Shown here piece after piece: positions 1 to 7,543 of a DNA stretch of 17,160 nucleotides; position 1 is the first letter of the stretch; every line of letters starts with the position of its first letter. A program made the position numbers and the translations under genes. The notes beneath the pieces are model-generated. The model made no database searches. It was not told where the DNA came from and saw nothing but the letters and a program-made list of their open reading frames with translations. The stretch comes from an uncultured beta proteobacterium (GTDB lineage Bacteria; Pseudomonadota; Gammaproteobacteria; Burkholderiales; Burkholderiaceae): contig CAIMXN010000036.1 in the NCBI GenBank assembly GCA_903845455.1, positions 1 through 17,160 of the forward strand, read 5' to 3'.

Positions 1-1
1 C

Positions 2-1105
2 TATTTTTCAGTGAGCGTTTTAGCTGATGACCATGCTGGACAACTCATTGAGTTCAGAGTGATAGACACCGGTATAGGGATGGGTAAAGCTGAGATTACA
101 AGGGCACTCGAAGCATTTGAGCAAGTGCCGAAACGGATGGAAATGGGAGTAAGCGATCAACAGGTTGGTACCGGTCTTGGTCTCACCATTACTAGTCATT
201 TAATTAACTCTATGAATAGTCGTCTCTACTTTGATAGCGCTCCTGGTTTTGGTAGCAATGTTCATTTTTGCGTTGCTTTTCCAAGAACTAGTATGGCAGC
301 TATGCGTACTTCATCAGATAATATGAATGGGAATGTCCCACAAAAACAGCTTGCTAAGAGGCAAATAAGTGGCCATCGAACACTTCAGGCCTTAGTAGTT
401 GAAGATCACCCTGCAAGCCGTCAAATACTTTCTTTACAGTTAGAGGCATTAGGCATAAAAGTATGGGTTTGTGAAAATGCTGCTGCTGCATTGACGCTGG
501 TATGTGAGCACCGCTTTGATCTGCTACTGACAGACCAATCAATGCCGGGTATGCAAGGATCTGACCTGGCAAAACAACTGCGTACGATGGGTCACCGTGA
601 GCTCATCATCATTGGTGTGACGGCAGATATTTATGCTTTAGATTCTCGCCATCAGTTTTTATCTGCTGGCATGAATGGCGTACTAATTAAACCACTCAGT
701 CTTAGCGCACTAGAAAATGAGCTCACCCGTTATTTTGCTGTGATAGATGGTAAGTTAAAAGAAGGGGAATACTCAGAGTATTCTTTTGATGCCTACGCCA
801 ATCTTTTAAAAGATAACCCGAAAAATATTTCACTTATTTTGGAAGAGATAAAGAAAGTTCATGATGACACCTTAATTGAGCTTCAAACGCTCTCCATTAG
901 GAATGAACTGACTGAAAACCAATTTAAAAGTATGGTGCATAAGGTCAAGGGCGGTGCTCAACTCCTCAATGCCAAGTCATTTACAGAGCAATGTCAAATA
1001 CTTGAACAGGATGGAGAACTCCAGGAACAGGTTCGCCTTTTTATTGAACTACTCCAGCAAGAAAACCAAGTCATCAAACAATATCAAGTTAAATATGGTG
1101 GATAG
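2..1105 (+). CDS. Hybrid sensor histidine kinase, BvgS/EvgS-like (C-terminal part, 5' end outside window)
   Basis: This is the C-terminal part of a hybrid kinase that autophosphorylates and passes phosphate His-Asp-His to an unseen response regulator. The frame is open to the left edge. The GTG at 11 is only the first possible start codon, not a real one. Numbering from that GTG: the end of a HATPase_c domain at about 1-95, with the G1 motif DTGIGM (19-24), an F-box-like AFEQVP and the G2 motif GTGLGLTI (53-60). A receiver domain covers about 124-242, with the acidic pair E131/D132, phospho-acceptor D175 in TDQSMPGM, T204 and K227. A C-terminal Hpt domain covers about 256-360, with phospho-acceptor H310 in HKVKGG. 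The order ATPase-receiver-Hpt is that of BvgS/EvgS/ArcB-type phosphorelay kinases. The sensor domain, membrane segments and phospho-accepting H-box are outside the window, so the signal is unknown. It ends 28 bases before the dacB-like gene and could share a transcript with it. Confidence 0.93.
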   Translation, partial: YFSVSVLADDHAGQLIEFRVIDTGIGMGKAEITRALEAFEQVPKRMEMGVSDQQVGTGLGLTITSHLINSMNSRLYFDSAPGFGSNVHFCVAFPRTSMAAMRTSSDNMNGNVPQKQLAKRQISGHRTLQALVVEDHPASRQILSLQLEALGIKVWVCENAAAALTLVCEHRFDLLLTDQSMPGMQGSDLAKQLRTMGHRELIIIGVTADIYALDSRHQFLSAGMNGVLIKPLSLSALENELTRYFAVIDGKLKEGEYSEYSFDAYANLLKDNPKNISLILEEIKKVHDDTLIELQTLSIRNELTENQFKSMVHKVKGGAQLLNAKSFTEQCQILEQDGELQEQVRLFIELLQQENQVIKQYQVKYGG

Positions 1106-1133
1106 GAGTTTCTAGAGGGTTTATCCTTTAGGG

Positions 1134-2696
1134 GTGAGACCCCACTACCGCCATCGTCTAGTGCCCCTATTTTGTGCAAGCGCCATATTACTGGTCGCCC
1201 GTTTGACTCATGCCGCAGATTTAGTCTCTCAAGAAACAGCGTATCAATACATTCCTAAAGCGGTTGCTGCCAGCCTCGATAAAAATCAAATCCCTCGAGA
1301 CGCTATCAGCATTGCTGTATCAGAAATTGGCCAAGGTCACGACGGTAATCAACTAAAGTATTTTTCCAAAACCACTCTGGATTGGCACTCAACCGAGGCT
1401 ATGAACCCCGCTTCAACTATGAAGCTGCTTACTACGCTTACCGGTTTAGATATATTAGGGCCACAGTATCGCTGGCGCACCAAGCTCTTTACTGATGGGG
1501 AAATTCGCCAAGGTGTTTTAAAGGGAAATCTTTATCTCCAAGGCAGTGGCGATCCCAAGTTGATTCCAGAAGAGTTGGCGAGGATGATGAAAGACTTGCA
1601 AGCTTTGGGTATCCAGAAAATTGATGGTAACTTGATCTTTGATCGAAGTGCCTATGCACCCAAGGTAATGGAGCAAAACTCCATCGATGGTGAATCGCTT
1701 CGCGCCTATAACGTTTCTCCTGACCCCCTACTGTATGCCTTTCATACCTTATCGTTTCAGATGGGCAAATCGCGTACTGCTAACTTTATTGATATCAACT
1801 ACACCCCTGCACTCGCTCACTTCAAGATAGTGAATGATATGCAATTAGTAGATAGCTCTTGCGACTCGTGGAAGAAGGATATCCGCCTTGAAATCAATCC
1901 CGAAAGTGGAGTCGCATCTCCCAATCAAAGTATTAGCGCTACATTTTCTGGGCTCTTTCCGAGTGGCTGCAAAGGGGTCGCTTACAACGTCGTTGCTTTA
2001 GATGCCAACACCTTTTTAACTCGGGGTTTTATAGCTGCCTGGGAATTAGCTGGTGGTACTTGGGTAAAAACACCAGAAGGCAACAGCGGCATCGTGCCAA
2101 TGACTGCTAGATCATTACTACAATTTGAAGGTATCAATCTTGCCGATGACGTACAAGATATTAATAAATATTCAAACAATGTCATGGCAAGACAATTAAT
2201 GTTGACATTAGCCCTTGAAAAAATGGGGAAGCCTGCCACTACTGAGAATGGTCAATTCGTCATTCAGGGATGGCTCAAAAAAATGGGCTTGCAGTTCCCA
2301 GAACTTGTGATTGAGAATGGTTCTGGCCTATCGCGTAATGAAGCCATTTCAGCGCAACATATGAATGACCTTCTCGTCACAGCCCGCAAGCTTCCTGTCG
2401 CTGAAACGTTTTATAACAGTCTGCCATTAGCAGGTACTGATGGCACGATGCGCAATCGTCTTATGACCCAATTAAGAAAATTTCTGCATTTTAAGAAAAA
2501 ACCAGAGGCCCGCATTAAAACAGGGTCACTCTCAGATGTGCGAGCGATCTCGGGGTATGTAATTAGCAAGTCAGGCAAGATGTACGCCATCACTTCATTT
2601 ATCAACCATCCCAATGCTTGGAAGGGCTTAGAGGCTCATGATCAATTGCTGGCGTGGCTACTAGAAGACGGTCCAGAACCAAAGCAAGCACGCTGA
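1134..2696 (+). CDS. dacB: D-alanyl-D-alanine carboxypeptidase/endopeptidase, PBP4 (peptidase S13)
   Basis: This is a periplasmic low-molecular-mass penicillin-binding protein that trims pentapeptide stems and cleaves peptide crosslinks in peptidoglycan. All three S13 active-site motifs are present: SxxK as S94-T-M-K97, SxN as S347-N-N349, and KTG at 462-464. The large insertion between the first two motifs is typical of the family, and 520 aa is a normal length. The N-terminus is a Sec signal peptide: basic MRPHYRHR, a hydrophobic core at about 9-23, and likely cleavage after LTHA (24-27). The start is GTG at 1134. An in-frame stop at 1113 leaves no upstream alternative, and the next GTG (1161) would remove the basic n-region. 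A possible ribosome site, AGAGGG at 1114-1119, lies rather far upstream. The last 55 bases overlap the 3' end of the opposite-strand Sua5 gene, so no terminator fits between them. Confidence 0.95.
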   Translation: MRPHYRHRLVPLFCASAILLVARLTHAADLVSQETAYQYIPKAVAASLDKNQIPRDAISIAVSEIGQGHDGNQLKYFSKTTLDWHSTEAMNPASTMKLLTTLTGLDILGPQYRWRTKLFTDGEIRQGVLKGNLYLQGSGDPKLIPEELARMMKDLQALGIQKIDGNLIFDRSAYAPKVMEQNSIDGESLRAYNVSPDPLLYAFHTLSFQMGKSRTANFIDINYTPALAHFKIVNDMQLVDSSCDSWKKDIRLEINPESGVASPNQSISATFSGLFPSGCKGVAYNVVALDANTFLTRGFIAAWELAGGTWVKTPEGNSGIVPMTARSLLQFEGINLADDVQDINKYSNNVMARQLMLTLALEKMGKPATTENGQFVIQGWLKKMGLQFPELVIENGSGLSRNEAISAQHMNDLLVTARKLPVAETFYNSLPLAGTDGTMRNRLMTQLRKFLHFKKKPEARIKTGSLSDVRAISGYVISKSGKMYAITSFINHPNAWKGLEAHDQLLAWLLEDGPEPKQAR

Positions 2697-3736
2697 AGTC
2701 GATCTCTAACGCCGTCCCACTCTTCACCAGCAGGTGGCTCAGGAAATAAAATCAAATCCCAGCCCTGTTCATCAAGGTCACGCAATGAGCGATATAAGCG
2801 ACTTGCGAATGTACGGCTATCACTAGGCATGGTCACTTCTTCAAAATGTACCGAAGGATGGCCATCTTCACTAAGCGAGGAATCCGAATCCCAAACTCCT
2901 ACAGCCACACGCGACTTGATGTCTGGAAATTCACTTAAGGCATCCAAAACACGCCCAGGTGCATAGAGACGCAATGGCGTAGTCGGTGCGTAATGCGCCT
3001 TCAGACTTCCAGATACTCTAGGAGTAATCGCTTCATCATGACTATATTTGTCTTCGCCTGGTTTATAGACTTTAATGCCAGTCTTAGCCAAGATGTCACT
3101 GGGAGTAATAGCACCAGGTCGAAGCAATAAGGCATGATTACCGGAAGATAAATCAATAATGGTTGACTCAATACCAACTTCACAGTCACCACCATCTAAA
3201 ATCATTAAATCGAGCATGCCTTCAAACTCGCTACGGACATCGGCGGCACTTGTAGGTGAAACCTTACCAAAACGATTGGCAGACGGTGCTACAACACCAC
3301 CTTTAAATTTACGTAATAGCTCTTGAGCCATAGGATGCGCTGGTGCACGAATCGCTATGGTATCTTGCCCACCGGTGATTTCATTTAAAACACTTTTATC
3401 TCTTTTGAAAACTAGCGTCAGTGGGCCGGGCCAAAATGCATTAATCATCCGCAAAGCATCTTCAGAGAGATCACGCACCCAAGGGCTAACTAAAGCAGCC
3501 CAGTCAATTTGGGTAACATCATATTTTTCTGGTGCTGCCAAATGAACAATGAGTGGATGATTAGGTGGTCGACCTTTAGCAGTGAAGATTTTTTGAATAG
3601 CCGCTGGGTTTCTCGCATCAGCACCCAAGCCATAAACTGTCTCAGTTGGAAACGCTACCAAACCACCATCATGTAAGGTTTGTACTGCCTCGTTGATCAC
3701 TGCAGATGATTGCAGTGCTGTACTGTTAGTGGACAT
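2642..3736 (-). CDS. L-threonylcarbamoyladenylate synthase, Sua5 type (YrdC plus Sua5 domains)
   Basis: The enzyme makes threonylcarbamoyl-AMP from threonine, bicarbonate and ATP, the first step of the universal t6A37 modification of ANN-decoding tRNAs. The TsaBDE-type enzymes then transfer the group. The YrdC domain (about 12-205) shows PTETVYGLGADA (30-41), KGRPPNHPL (54-62), FWPGPLT (101-107) and the nucleotide-binding SAN (152-154). The linker SGSLKAHYAPTTPL (242-255) matches the HYAP hinge of long Sua5 proteins, followed by a C-terminal Rossmann-like Sua5 domain. At 364 aa it is the long Sua5 form rather than the short YrdC/TsaC form. The ATG lies 3 bases after the purK stop, so translational coupling is likely. 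The C-terminal tail (GSGPSSSSHASN) is low-complexity and is encoded antisense to the end of dacB. Annotations also use tsaC or yciO; I leave the symbol open. Confidence 0.94.
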   Translation of the reverse strand: MSTNSTALQSSAVINEAVQTLHDGGLVAFPTETVYGLGADARNPAAIQKIFTAKGRPPNHPLIVHLAAPEKYDVTQIDWAALVSPWVRDLSEDALRMINAFWPGPLTLVFKRDKSVLNEITGGQDTIAIRAPAHPMAQELLRKFKGGVVAPSANRFGKVSPTSAADVRSEFEGMLDLMILDGGDCEVGIESTIIDLSSGNHALLLRPGAITPSDILAKTGIKVYKPGEDKYSHDEAITPRVSGSLKAHYAPTTPLRLYAPGRVLDALSEFPDIKSRVAVGVWDSDSSLSEDGHPSVHFEEVTMPSDSRTFASRLYRSLRDLDEQGWDLILFPEPPAGEEWDGVRDRLQRACFGSGPSSSSHASN

Positions 3737-3739
3737 TGC

Positions 3740-4924
3740 CTAGGGCTCGAGACCTAACTCAAGCGCAACTGCAGCACAGGATTGGCGAGCAGCTCCCAAG
3801 GATTCACCTAAACAATTGACGTGACCCATCTTACGACCCATGCGAGGCTCAGACTTTCCATAGAGATGTAGCTTCGCATCCGGGTGAGCAAGCACTTTAT
3901 TCCAAGCAGGCTCCTTAGGCTTATCTTCACTACCCTCAAACCAAAGATCACCTAACAAATTGAGCATTGATACTGGAGTCAGCAATCGGGTATCGCCTAA
4001 TGGCAAACGCGCCATGGCTCTCACTTGTTGTTCAAACTGACTAGTAACACAAGCATCGATGGTGTAGTGACCAGAGTTATGCGGACGTGGTGCGATCTCA
4101 TTAGCTACGATATCACCACTCTTAAGAACGAAGAACTCCACGCAAAGTACGCCTACATAATCAATCTTTTGAATCAGGGCTTTTGCTGCCCCAATAATCT
4201 TCTTCTCTTGCTCTGGCTTGAGTGATGGAGCCGGTACCGTAGAGGTATGTAGAATGCTATCACGATGGATGTTCTGCGAAACTGGATAGGCGACTATAGA
4301 ATCATCATAGGCTCGCACCACTAAAGCGGAGACTTCAAAATCTAAGTCCATCCGCTTCTCAAATACACAAGGCACCCGACCGAATTCATTCCAAGCAGCA
4401 CTTAAGCCTGCTACGTCATAAACACTTGCCTGACCCTTACCGTCATATCCCATGCGAGCAGTTTTTAGGATGCCTGGAAAAAGATCTGACGGTACGTGTC
4501 TAATATCAGCATCATGCTCAATCACAAAATGGGGTGCGGGGCCAATATTCGTTTCTGCCTTCCAGGTGGCTAAGAATTTTTTCTCAGCAATACGGTTTTG
4601 CGCCAAAGAGACGCAACTACTCCGCGGAGCTACAAAGACACCCAAAGACTCTAATTCATCCAAGGCTTGAGCTGGAACATTCTCAAATTCAGTACTCACT
4701 GAAGCGCAAAGCGCTGCCATCTTTTTCAGGGCAACAGAGTCGGTGTAATCAGCTTGAATAAATTTTTCGGCAATAGAGCCAGCGGGACTATTGGATCCAG
4801 GATCTAGAACGCAAACCTTGTATCCCATTGCTTGGGCGGCCTGAGTAAACATCCGCCCCAACTGACCACCACCTAAGATTCCTAAATACGAACCCGGCAA
4901 AATGGGTTCCATGCGATCCGCCAT
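3740..4924 (-). CDS. purK: N5-carboxyaminoimidazole ribonucleotide synthase (ATP-grasp)
   Basis: PurK converts AIR, bicarbonate and ATP to N5-CAIR in de novo purine synthesis; PurE, encoded just upstream, then rearranges it. The N-terminal Rossmann-like domain carries the glycine-rich ILGGGQLGRM at 16-25. The ATP-grasp domain follows, with KTARMGYDGKGQ at about 154-165 and the signature NEIAPRPHNSGHYTID at 275-290. Length (394 aa) is normal for the family. The ATG at 4924 has GGGA about 11 bases upstream; an internal ATG at codon 5 is possible but less well placed. It sits 4 bases after purE and 3 bases before Sua5, so the three are almost certainly cotranscribed and probably translationally coupled. 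Confidence 0.96.
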   Translation of the reverse strand: MADRMEPILPGSYLGILGGGQLGRMFTQAAQAMGYKVCVLDPGSNSPAGSIAEKFIQADYTDSVALKKMAALCASVSTEFENVPAQALDELESLGVFVAPRSSCVSLAQNRIAEKKFLATWKAETNIGPAPHFVIEHDADIRHVPSDLFPGILKTARMGYDGKGQASVYDVAGLSAAWNEFGRVPCVFEKRMDLDFEVSALVVRAYDDSIVAYPVSQNIHRDSILHTSTVPAPSLKPEQEKKIIGAAKALIQKIDYVGVLCVEFFVLKSGDIVANEIAPRPHNSGHYTIDACVTSQFEQQVRAMARLPLGDTRLLTPVSMLNLLGDLWFEGSEDKPKEPAWNKVLAHPDAKLHLYGKSEPRMGRKMGHVNCLGESLGAARQSCAAVALELGLEP

Positions 4925-4928
4925 GTAA

Positions 4929-5423
4929 TTAATATCCCGGCAAATTCATGGAACGCGCAGTTTCCGATTGCTTGAGACGGAAATCCTCTAAACGCTTAGC
5001 CAAATCAGCATCATGCAAAGCCAAACTAGCGATCACATGTAAAGCAGCGTTGGCAGCACCAGCCTCACCAATCGCAAAGGTTGCCACTGGAATGCCTTTA
5101 GGCATCTGCACTATGGAATACAAAGAATCTTCACCGCGAAGGTATTTGCTTGCTACAGGAACGCCATAAACGGGAACAATGGTTTTGGAGGCAAGCATAC
5201 CTGGTAAGTGAGCCGCACCACCCGCTCCAGCGATGATCGCTTGCAATCCATTGGCCTTAGCTGTTTCTGCATACTGGAACATGTCATCAGGCATACGATG
5301 GGCGGAGAGCACCTGCGCTTCATGAGGAATGTCGAATTGCTCCAGCATTTGAGCAGCGTGCTGCATCGTGTCCCAATCGGAATTGGAACCCATCACTATT
5401 CCCACCACTGGCTTCTTGCTCAT
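4929..5423 (-). CDS. purE: N5-carboxyaminoimidazole ribonucleotide mutase (class I PurE)
   Basis: PurE rearranges N5-CAIR to CAIR, the step between PurK and PurC. Class I motifs are clear: MGSNSDW (11-17), SAHRMPD (40-46, containing the catalytic histidine H42 by analogy with E. coli H45), and AGGAAHLPGM (67-76). At 164 aa it is a standard bacterial octameric PurE. The start is well supported by a strong ribosome-binding site, GGAGAGG (5426-5432), two bases from the ATG. This is the best ribosome site in the operon. It lies directly behind a run of five U in the transcript and the hairpins described for 5433-5499. The substrate source PurK follows 4 bases downstream. Confidence 0.96.
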   Translation of the reverse strand: MSKKPVVGIVMGSNSDWDTMQHAAQMLEQFDIPHEAQVLSAHRMPDDMFQYAETAKANGLQAIIAGAGGAAHLPGMLASKTIVPVYGVPVASKYLRGEDSLYSIVQMPKGIPVATFAIGEAGAANAALHVIASLALHDADLAKRLEDFRLKQSETARSMNLPGY

Positions 5424-5432
5424 TGCCTCTCC

Positions 5433-5499
5433 AAAAACCCTGAATTCTTTAACAGGGCTCTATTATCCCAGCCTTTTGAGGCTTTGGAAAATCGAGCCC
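5433..5499 (-). promoter_or_regulatory. Candidate attenuator-like RNA structure between purC and purE
   Basis: Reading the minus strand in the 87-base purC-purE gap, three inverted repeats are visible. GGGCTC (5499-5494) can pair with GAGCCC (5460-5455) and encloses a small hairpin, AGCCT (5483-5479) with AGGCT (5474-5470) around a CAAA loop. Then CCCTG (5457-5453) can pair with CAGGG (5442-5438), followed at once by UUUUU (5437-5433) and the purE ribosome site. CCC is shared, so the first long-range stem and the terminator-like stem exclude each other. That is the geometry of an attenuator. The stems are short (5-6 bp) and the terminator loop is about 10 bases, so chance is possible. No riboswitch class is recognised. 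Confidence 0.3.
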
Positions 5500-5510
5500 G
5501 AGTAGAGCTG

Positions 5511-6407
5511 TTAGACCTGTGTGAGGCGAGTTAAGGCCTCACGATACTTCTGGGCAGTCTTTTCAATCACATCAGCGGGCAATGATGGGGGTGGGGCTGT
5601 TTTAGGCCATAACTTGCCATCAACCTGGGCTGTTTCAAGCCAATCACGCACAAATTGCTTGTCATAGGAAGGGGGGTTGGCACCAACATGATAGGTTTCT
5701 GCTGGCCAAAAACGGGAAGAATCTGCTGTGAGGATTTCATCCATCAAAACCAGCTGACCAGCATTATCCAGGCCAAACTCAAACTTTGTATCGGCAATGA
5801 TGATCCCGCGAGTTGCAGCGTACTCGGAAGCTTCTTTGTAAAGACGAATACTCACTTCACGAATTTGCTTGGCTAACTTTTCACCAATCAGCTCAATCAC
5901 TTTTTCAAAAGAAATATTTTCATCATGCTCGCCCATCTCAGCTTTAGCAGCTGGCGTAAAAATCGGCTCGGGTAACTTTTGCGCATTTTCTAAACCTGCA
6001 GGCAATACAATCCCACAAACCTTGCCAGTCTCTTGATAATCTTTCCAGCCACTGCCTGCCAAGTAACCACGTACAACTGCTTCAACCAAAATTGGCTTTA
6101 AGCGCTTAGCGACGACTGCCCGGCCTTTAACTTGAGAGATCTCCTCTGCTGTCACCACGGTTGCTGGATCAATTCCCGTTAAATGATTAGGGATGACTGC
6201 GGCCAACTTATCAAACCAAAAGTTCGCCATTTGATTGAGAACAACGCCCTTCTCTGGAATAGGCTGCCCCATAACAACATCAAAAGCAGATAAACGGTCA
6301 GTTGTAATCATCAACAATTTATCATCACCAAGCGCATAGACATCGCGTACTTTACCTTTTGAAAGCAAAGGCAAAGACTGAATAGAAGTCGCATATAAAG
6401 CAGCCAT
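5511..6407 (-). CDS. purC: Phosphoribosylaminoimidazole-succinocarboxamide synthase (SAICAR synthetase)
   Basis: PurC condenses CAIR with aspartate using ATP to form SAICAR in de novo purine synthesis, directly after the PurK/PurE steps encoded downstream. Visible motifs are GKVRDVY (18-24, nucleotide-binding strand), TTDRLSAFDVVM shortly after it, and the family signature around EAVVRGYLAGSGWKDY, followed by the DTKFEFG segment near 206-212. At 298 aa it is the long form resembling fungal Ade1, not the roughly 237-aa E. coli form, as expected in Burkholderiales. The ATG lies 7 bases after the fba stop. The 87-base gap to purE is the largest inside the minus-strand operon. Confidence 0.96.
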   Translation of the reverse strand: MAALYATSIQSLPLLSKGKVRDVYALGDDKLLMITTDRLSAFDVVMGQPIPEKGVVLNQMANFWFDKLAAVIPNHLTGIDPATVVTAEEISQVKGRAVVAKRLKPILVEAVVRGYLAGSGWKDYQETGKVCGIVLPAGLENAQKLPEPIFTPAAKAEMGEHDENISFEKVIELIGEKLAKQIREVSIRLYKEASEYAATRGIIIADTKFEFGLDNAGQLVLMDEILTADSSRFWPAETYHVGANPPSYDKQFVRDWLETAQVDGKLWPKTAPPPSLPADVIEKTAQKYREALTRLTQV

Positions 6408-6414
6408 ATTTAAC

Positions 6415-7479
6415 TCACTTCACGATCTGAGCTAATTTGCCGCTCTTATAGAGCTCTGCCATTTTCTCCAAAGAAATGGGTTTGATTTTTGATGCTTGAC
6501 CAGCAGAACCAAACGCATTAAAGCGGGCGATGCACACTTGCTTAGCAGCTTCACGTGCTGGCTTCAAATAATCACGAGGATCAAACTTGCTTGGATTCTC
6601 AAAGAGATAACGACGAATTGCACCAGTCATTGCCAAACGAATATCGGTATCGATATTGATTTTGCGCACACCATTCTTGATGCCCTCTTGAATCTCTTCA
6701 ACGGGTACACCATAGGTTTCTTTCATATCACCGCCGAATTCACGAATCTCTGCGAGTAATTCTTGTGGAACGCTAGATGAACCATGCATCACTAAATGGG
6801 TATTTGGAATGCGCGCATGAATCTCTCTAATACGATCAATGGCCAAAATATCACCAGTGGGCCTCTTGGTAAATTTATATGCGCCGTGACTTGTACCAAT
6901 CGCAATCGCTAAGGCATCACACTGAGTTGCCTTGACAAAATCAGCAGCCTGCTCAACATCCGTTAGCAATTGCTCGCGAGTCATGGTGCCATCTGCGCCG
7001 TGACCATCTTCTTTATCGCCTTTCATGGTTTCAAGCGAACCTAATACCCCTAGCTCGGCCTCTACGGTCACTCCAATAGAGTGTGAAAACTTGACTACCT
7101 CTCTCGACACGTCCACGTTGTAATCATAGCTAGCAACTGATTTACCATCCGCTTCAAGAGAACCATCCATCATCACACTAGTAAAGCCGCTCTTAATCGC
7201 TGCCATACACACTGCTGGACTTTGGCCGTGATCCTGATGCATCACAACTGGAATATGAGGATAGGCCTCGACAGCCGCTGAAATTAAATGGCGCAAAAAT
7301 GCTTCGCCTGCATACTTGCGGGCTCCAGCAGAGGCTTGCATGATAACTGGGGAATCTGCTTGATGAGCAGCTTCCATGATAGCGGTCACTTGCTCTAAGT
7401 TATTAACGTTAAATGCAGGCAAGCCATAACCGTTTTCAGCGGCATGATCCAAGAGTTGTCGTAAAGATACTAAAGCCAT
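6415..7479 (-). CDS. fba: Class II fructose-1,6-bisphosphate aldolase (Calvin-cycle subtype)
   Basis: This zinc aldolase interconverts fructose-1,6-bisphosphate with DHAP and glyceraldehyde-3-phosphate. The class II signature HQDHG gives catalytic D83 and zinc ligand H84. The other likely zinc ligands are H198 (GTSHGAYKF) and H232 (VMHGSSSV), and NIDTD at 275-279 forms part of the phosphate/substrate site. VEAELGVLG (139-147) is also conserved. The 354-aa length and the sequence style match the CbbA/FbaA Calvin-type subgroup common in Burkholderiales, although no other Calvin-cycle gene is visible here, so glycolysis/gluconeogenesis is the likely role. The ATG at 7479 has AAGAGA a few bases upstream. 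It follows pyk after 64 bases and precedes purC by 7. Confidence 0.96.
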   Translation of the reverse strand: MALVSLRQLLDHAAENGYGLPAFNVNNLEQVTAIMEAAHQADSPVIMQASAGARKYAGEAFLRHLISAAVEAYPHIPVVMHQDHGQSPAVCMAAIKSGFTSVMMDGSLEADGKSVASYDYNVDVSREVVKFSHSIGVTVEAELGVLGSLETMKGDKEDGHGADGTMTREQLLTDVEQAADFVKATQCDALAIAIGTSHGAYKFTKRPTGDILAIDRIREIHARIPNTHLVMHGSSSVPQELLAEIREFGGDMKETYGVPVEEIQEGIKNGVRKINIDTDIRLAMTGAIRRYLFENPSKFDPRDYLKPAREAAKQVCIARFNAFGSAGQASKIKPISLEKMAELYKSGKLAQIVK

Positions 7480-7543
7480 GATGTTCTCTTAATTCTAGAT
7501 AGTTAAATGAATAATTAAAGGTGACTATTTTTCAATAAAGTCA

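Noticed and set aside
11..13. GTG as a start codon for the kinase gene
   Set aside because: The frame stays open to the window edge and the protein would begin inside the ATPase domain, so the gene is truncated by the window.
4025..4225. Plus-strand open frames inside the purK, purE, fba, pyk and pgk genes as hidden antisense genes
   Set aside because: They are short, lack ribosome sites and recognisable domains, and lie opposite strongly conserved enzymes, so they are frame shadows.
7480..7543. Possible terminator in the pyk-fba gap
   Set aside because: Only a 5-bp TGACT/AGTCA stem with mismatches and a large AT loop is present, without a clear U-run. An operon link is more likely.
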